Under the pieces are notes generated by a model. The model saw nothing but the letters and a program-made list of their open reading frames with translations. It searched no databases and had not been told where the DNA came from. Below, piece by piece: positions 61,561-64,000 of a stretch of 64,000 nucleotides of DNA; position 1 is the stretch's first letter; every line of letters starts with the position of its first letter. The position numbers and the translations under genes are program-made. The DNA is from Bacillus massiliglaciei (GTDB lineage Bacteria > Bacillota > Bacilli > Bacillales > DSM-1321), in assembly GCF_900098925.1 (NCBI RefSeq), contig NZ_LT622352.1:62001-126000 (forward strand), read 5' to 3'.

Positions 61561-62763
61561 CTATCCGAATGAAAGTTTCTTGCCGAAAAAGGATTTAGCC
61601 CCATTCATAAGCGAACCTGCTGTATCTTTCACTTTATTGAACCCTTTTTTTATTTCTTTATTGACTGCATCTATCCCGTCATTGACCGGACCGACAATTT
61701 TTCCGGCTTTTTGAAACCCTTCTCTAAAAAGATTGATTCCCGCATTGATTGGCTCTTTCATGGCAATAGCCGCTTTTTGTGCCAAACCAGAGGTTAATTT
61801 TGCCGCCTGCTCACCCACAAGTCCTCCGACAAATGAGCCAACAGTGGCTCCAATCACTGTTCCAACTGGACCTGCCAAGCTTCCGATTGTACCTCCCAAA
61901 ATCGCCCCAGCAGTGGAGCCTGCTGTAATTGCGACCGTATTATTCACGGCATTTCCTACTGCCTTAGCATTTTCTCTTTTAAGAACCGCTGGATTATCCC
62001 CATATTTCGCATAATTATCTGAAATCTTCAAGCCTGCTCCAAAAGCTTCAGATCCGGCAGTGACAAGCCCCGTCACAATAGCATTACCTCTTGCTAATTT
62101 ACCGCCGGCCCTGACAACCTCCTTAAAACTCACTTTAGGAGCAGCGGGATTTCTAAACTGATGTTTGAAGCCTTGGACATTATTGGCCAGATCAACCGCA
62201 TCTGTTGGCAAAAACTTCGTATACTTTTTATGAATCAAATCGGCTGTCGGTTTCAAACGGCTGCTTGTGAAACGAGATGTCGGACTGATAAACGTCCGTA
62301 TGGGTCCTCTAAAGCGGGAATTATCCACCATATCTCCGACCTTCTGAAGAAGCGGATTATGTGTCAAAACATATCTTCCGTCTGCTCCCTGGCTGAATCT
62401 TGTCAGTCCCATCAGATAATAGACACCCTGTGTGGCAAGTGTTCCTCCAAGTGCAGTCATGGTCCCATATTGGCTGTGCAGATTATACAGCTTCTGAATA
62501 TAGTTATCCTGGTCCGCAAACTTACTGGCCGTATCACGAATGTAAATTTCTGCATTGCTCAGTTCATCAAGCAGGTTTCTGCCGGGTGACCAGTTATCTC
62601 CTATCCCGCTTAAACAATAACTGTATTCCGGTTCGCATCCAGCCTGAAGCTGATAGAGCTCGATTTCAAGATTGTGCCAGGTTTCCTCAATGCTGGCCAT
62701 TTCCGTGACCAGCCCATTTGCCAGGCCTTCCAGTTTATCAGGATCGATTGATATCTTTGCCAT
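61561..62763 (-). CDS. Putative type VII secreted effector with glycine-zipper segment
   Basis: A 400-residue protein. Residues 1-110 form a helical hairpin-like part reminiscent of WXG/LXG N-termini (ANGLVTEMASIEETWHNLE). A central region of about 100 residues is less ordered. From about residue 270 comes a long Gly/Ala-rich stretch (GGTIGSLAGPVGTVIGATVG) with GxxxG zippers typical of pore-forming toxins and of the T7SS toxin TelE. It has no Sec signal. It lies after a WXG100 gene and before candidate immunity genes. A pore-forming antibacterial effector is proposed, not shown. Confidence 0.6.
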   Translation of the reverse strand: MAKISIDPDKLEGLANGLVTEMASIEETWHNLEIELYQLQAGCEPEYSYCLSGIGDNWSPGRNLLDELSNAEIYIRDTASKFADQDNYIQKLYNLHSQYGTMTALGGTLATQGVYYLMGLTRFSQGADGRYVLTHNPLLQKVGDMVDNSRFRGPIRTFISPTSRFTSSRLKPTADLIHKKYTKFLPTDAVDLANNVQGFKHQFRNPAAPKVSFKEVVRAGGKLARGNAIVTGLVTAGSEAFGAGLKISDNYAKYGDNPAVLKRENAKAVGNAVNNTVAITAGSTAGAILGGTIGSLAGPVGTVIGATVGSFVGGLVGEQAAKLTSGLAQKAAIAMKEPINAGINLFREGFQKAGKIVGPVNDGIDAVNKEIKKGFNKVKDTAGSLMNGAKSFFGKKLSFG

Positions 62764-62773
62764 GTGCTCCTCC

Positions 62774-63100
62774 TTAGTTTAGATCTCTGCACGCGTTAAG
62801 CCTTTGCAGCTCCTGAAGTCTTCTCAGCTGTTCCAGCCTCTCCTTCTCGGCCTTAATCCGCTCCATCTCATTCGCGGCATTCATGAGATCTTCACTGATA
62901 TCCTGCATGCCATGAATATATTTCACAAACTTGCTATTGATCTCATCATGCAGCTGCTCAAACTTTTCCCGTGTCTTTCCCGACCAGGTATCTCCGTAAG
63001 TGTGGATTAATTGTGTGACATTCTGCTTATGTTCATTGCCTTCATCAGAAGCCTGCTGATATTTCCTGGCCAGTGCCCGTACTTTAGAAATGGTATCCAA
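62774..63100 (-). CDS. WXG100-like small secreted protein
   Basis: A 108-residue all-helical protein. GDTWSGKTREKF has the W-x-G bend (WSG at residues 39-41) between two helices, as in the ESAT-6/WXG100 family secreted by type VII systems. The C-terminal half is a highly charged coiled coil (MERIKAEKERLEQLRRLQEL). It is the first gene of the cassette. No T7SS machinery genes are in the window, so the system must lie elsewhere. Confidence 0.75.
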   Translation of the reverse strand: MDTISKVRALARKYQQASDEGNEHKQNVTQLIHTYGDTWSGKTREKFEQLHDEINSKFVKYIHGMQDISEDLMNAANEMERIKAEKERLEQLRRLQELQRLNACRDLN

Positions 63101-63303
63101 GTCCTCACCCCTTTTTCCATAATTTTCATTACCCGCTATTTCTGCAGAAAAACCAACAATATGCCTATATATACTATTTTTTTATTCGGTATTTTCCTCT
63201 TAAAGAAAATAATACCAAATATCCTTTACAGGTAAATCGAACGATAGTCATGAAAAGTAACCACTCAATTTGACCCACGACCGATTCATCAAGAAAAAAA
63301 TAT

Positions 63304-63333
63304 AAAAAAACCCCCGGAAAGATTCCCGGGGTC
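63304..63333 (-). terminator. Terminator of the TelA-like gene
   Basis: On the minus strand CCCCGG and CCGGGG arms with a short loop, followed by seven T residues. Confidence 0.8.
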
Positions 63334-63340
63334 CAATTTG

Positions 63341-64000
63341 TCAGCTGCCCTTTATTTCGAGCAGCTTTTGTTTCAATTCGTCTTCCATCGCCCCAAGCTC
63401 AAGCTCTGCCTGGCGGCGCTTTGTACGTCCTTCTTCTTGGATCTTCATCGTTTCCTCAAGCGTTGTAATCAGGCTTTCCTGCGTCTTCTTCAATGTTTCA
63501 ATGTCGACCAGCCCGCGCTCATTTTCCTTCGCCGTCTCAATTGTATTGGTCTTGAGCATTTCAGCATTTTTCAGAAGCAGATCATTCGTAGTCTTTGAGA
63601 CCTGCTTTTGCGCTTCGACGGCATGCCGCTGCCTGATTAACGTCAGTGCAATCGCCACTTGGTTTTTCCACAGCGGAATCGCCGTCATGATGGAGGATTG
63701 AATTTTCTCGGCCAATGTCTGGTTCGTATTTTGGATCAGCCGGATTTGCGGGGCGCTCTGAATCGTAATTTCACGGCTGAGCTTCAGATCATGCAGCCTT
63801 TTATCAAGCCGGTCGGCAAATTGAATCATATCATTGACTTCCTGGAACTTCATTTGGTCATTCGCTGTCTCAGCCGCCTTTTTTAGTTCCGGGATTGTCT
63901 TGTTATACAGTTCCTCCAGCTTCAGTTCGCCGGCAGCAATATACACGTTTAGCGCGTGGAAGTATTCTTTATTGGTTTCATACAGCTTTTCCAGCATATC
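63341..64000 (-). CDS. TelA/YaaN-family protein, C-terminal part (5' end outside window)
   Basis: The last 219 codons of a protein of the toxic-anion-resistance family (TelA, YaaN). The frame is open to the window edge, so the Met at 63997 is internal; full proteins are about 350-400 residues. [35 protein letters not shown] is typical. The part seen is long helices only. Despite the name, the molecular role is unclear. It is upstream of, and on the same strand as, the WXG100 cassette, but a terminator and about 240 bases separate them. Confidence 0.88.
   Translation of the reverse strand, partial: DMLEKLYETNKEYFHALNVYIAAGELKLEELYNKTIPELKKAAETANDQMKFQEVNDMIQFADRLDKRLHDLKLSREITIQSAPQIRLIQNTNQTLAEKIQSSIMTAIPLWKNQVAIALTLIRQRHAVEAQKQVSKTTNDLLLKNAEMLKTNTIETAKENERGLVDIETLKKTQESLITTLEETMKIQEEGRTKRRQAELELGAMEDELKQKLLEIKGS

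Noticed and set aside
63180-63220. Inverted repeat GGTATT..AATACC upstream of the WXG100 gene
   Set aside because: It is imperfect and AT-rich; chance cannot be excluded and no matching regulator is nearby.
1-64000. CRISPR arrays, tRNA, rRNA and prophage genes
   Set aside because: Looked for on both strands by repeat pattern and gene content; none was seen.

Overview
The window looks like a chromosome segment from a low-to-moderate GC Firmicute of the Bacillaceae. The supporting signs are a QoxBCD quinol oxidase, strong AGGAGG-type ribosome-binding sites with some GTG and TTG starts, an S-box (SAM-I) riboswitch, a preQ1-I riboswitch, CcpA cre sites, a Fur box, a SigD-type promoter and a LIPY/F-type intracellular subtilisin. 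No tRNA, rRNA, CRISPR array or prophage was seen. The species cannot be named from this sequence.

Layout. 1-5.7 kb: the 3' end of the qox operon, then an IS3-family element lodged in the loop of the htrA terminator, then htrA. 5.8-9.8 kb: an RbsBAC-like sugar ABC transporter preceded by a complete SAM-I riboswitch. 9.8-18.5 kb: a TPR/dynamin-like GTPase, a DMT permease, an MMPL exporter with its TetR regulator and palindromic operators, and a 57-residue basic protein. 18.7-27.6 kb: housekeeping and accessory genes (aldo/keto reductase, EamA exporter, RluF-like pseudouridine synthase, stand-alone HemD-like protein, SAM hydrolase, TipA-like MerR regulator, FusB-like protein) and a second IS3 element with a classical -1 frameshift. 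27.8-36.1 kb: a LacI- and CcpA-controlled sugar locus with a MalEFG-type importer, two Gfo/Idh/MocA dehydrogenases, a ThuA protein and a TIM-barrel isomerase, but no glycoside hydrolase. This pattern fits oxidative (3-keto) sugar breakdown. 36.6-38 kb: a DUF523/TudS-like protein coupled to an SDR.

38-43.7 kb: a gluconate locus with kinase, 6-phosphogluconate dehydrogenase, permease and a divergent RpiR regulator. The dehydrogenase carries one in-frame ochre codon, and TGAAA-N5-TTTCA palindromes lie before both the dehydrogenase and the permease. A close paralogue of the kinase lies alone at 51.5-53 kb. 43.9-51.2 kb: a Fur-boxed siderophore ATPase, a DUF3892 protein, a YbaK deacylase, preQ1-riboswitch-controlled queT, a PH-domain protein, a cadherin-like surface protein, an intracellular subtilisin and an MFS exporter. 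53.2-55.9 kb: a BMP-family lipoprotein overlapping a chemoreceptor gene, behind a SigD-type promoter.

56-64 kb: a 1178-residue polytopic membrane protein, then a probable type VII secretion cargo cassette read leftward. It holds a WXG100-like protein, a glycine-zipper protein that may be an effector, a 262-residue partner, and two tandem paralogous two-TM proteins, the second broken by a 5-nt deletion. A truncated TelA/YaaN gene ends the window. The most interesting items are the SAM riboswitch on a sugar importer, the BMP-chemoreceptor pair, the glycine-zipper cassette, the non-hydrolytic sugar locus, and the stop codon in the gluconate dehydrogenase.
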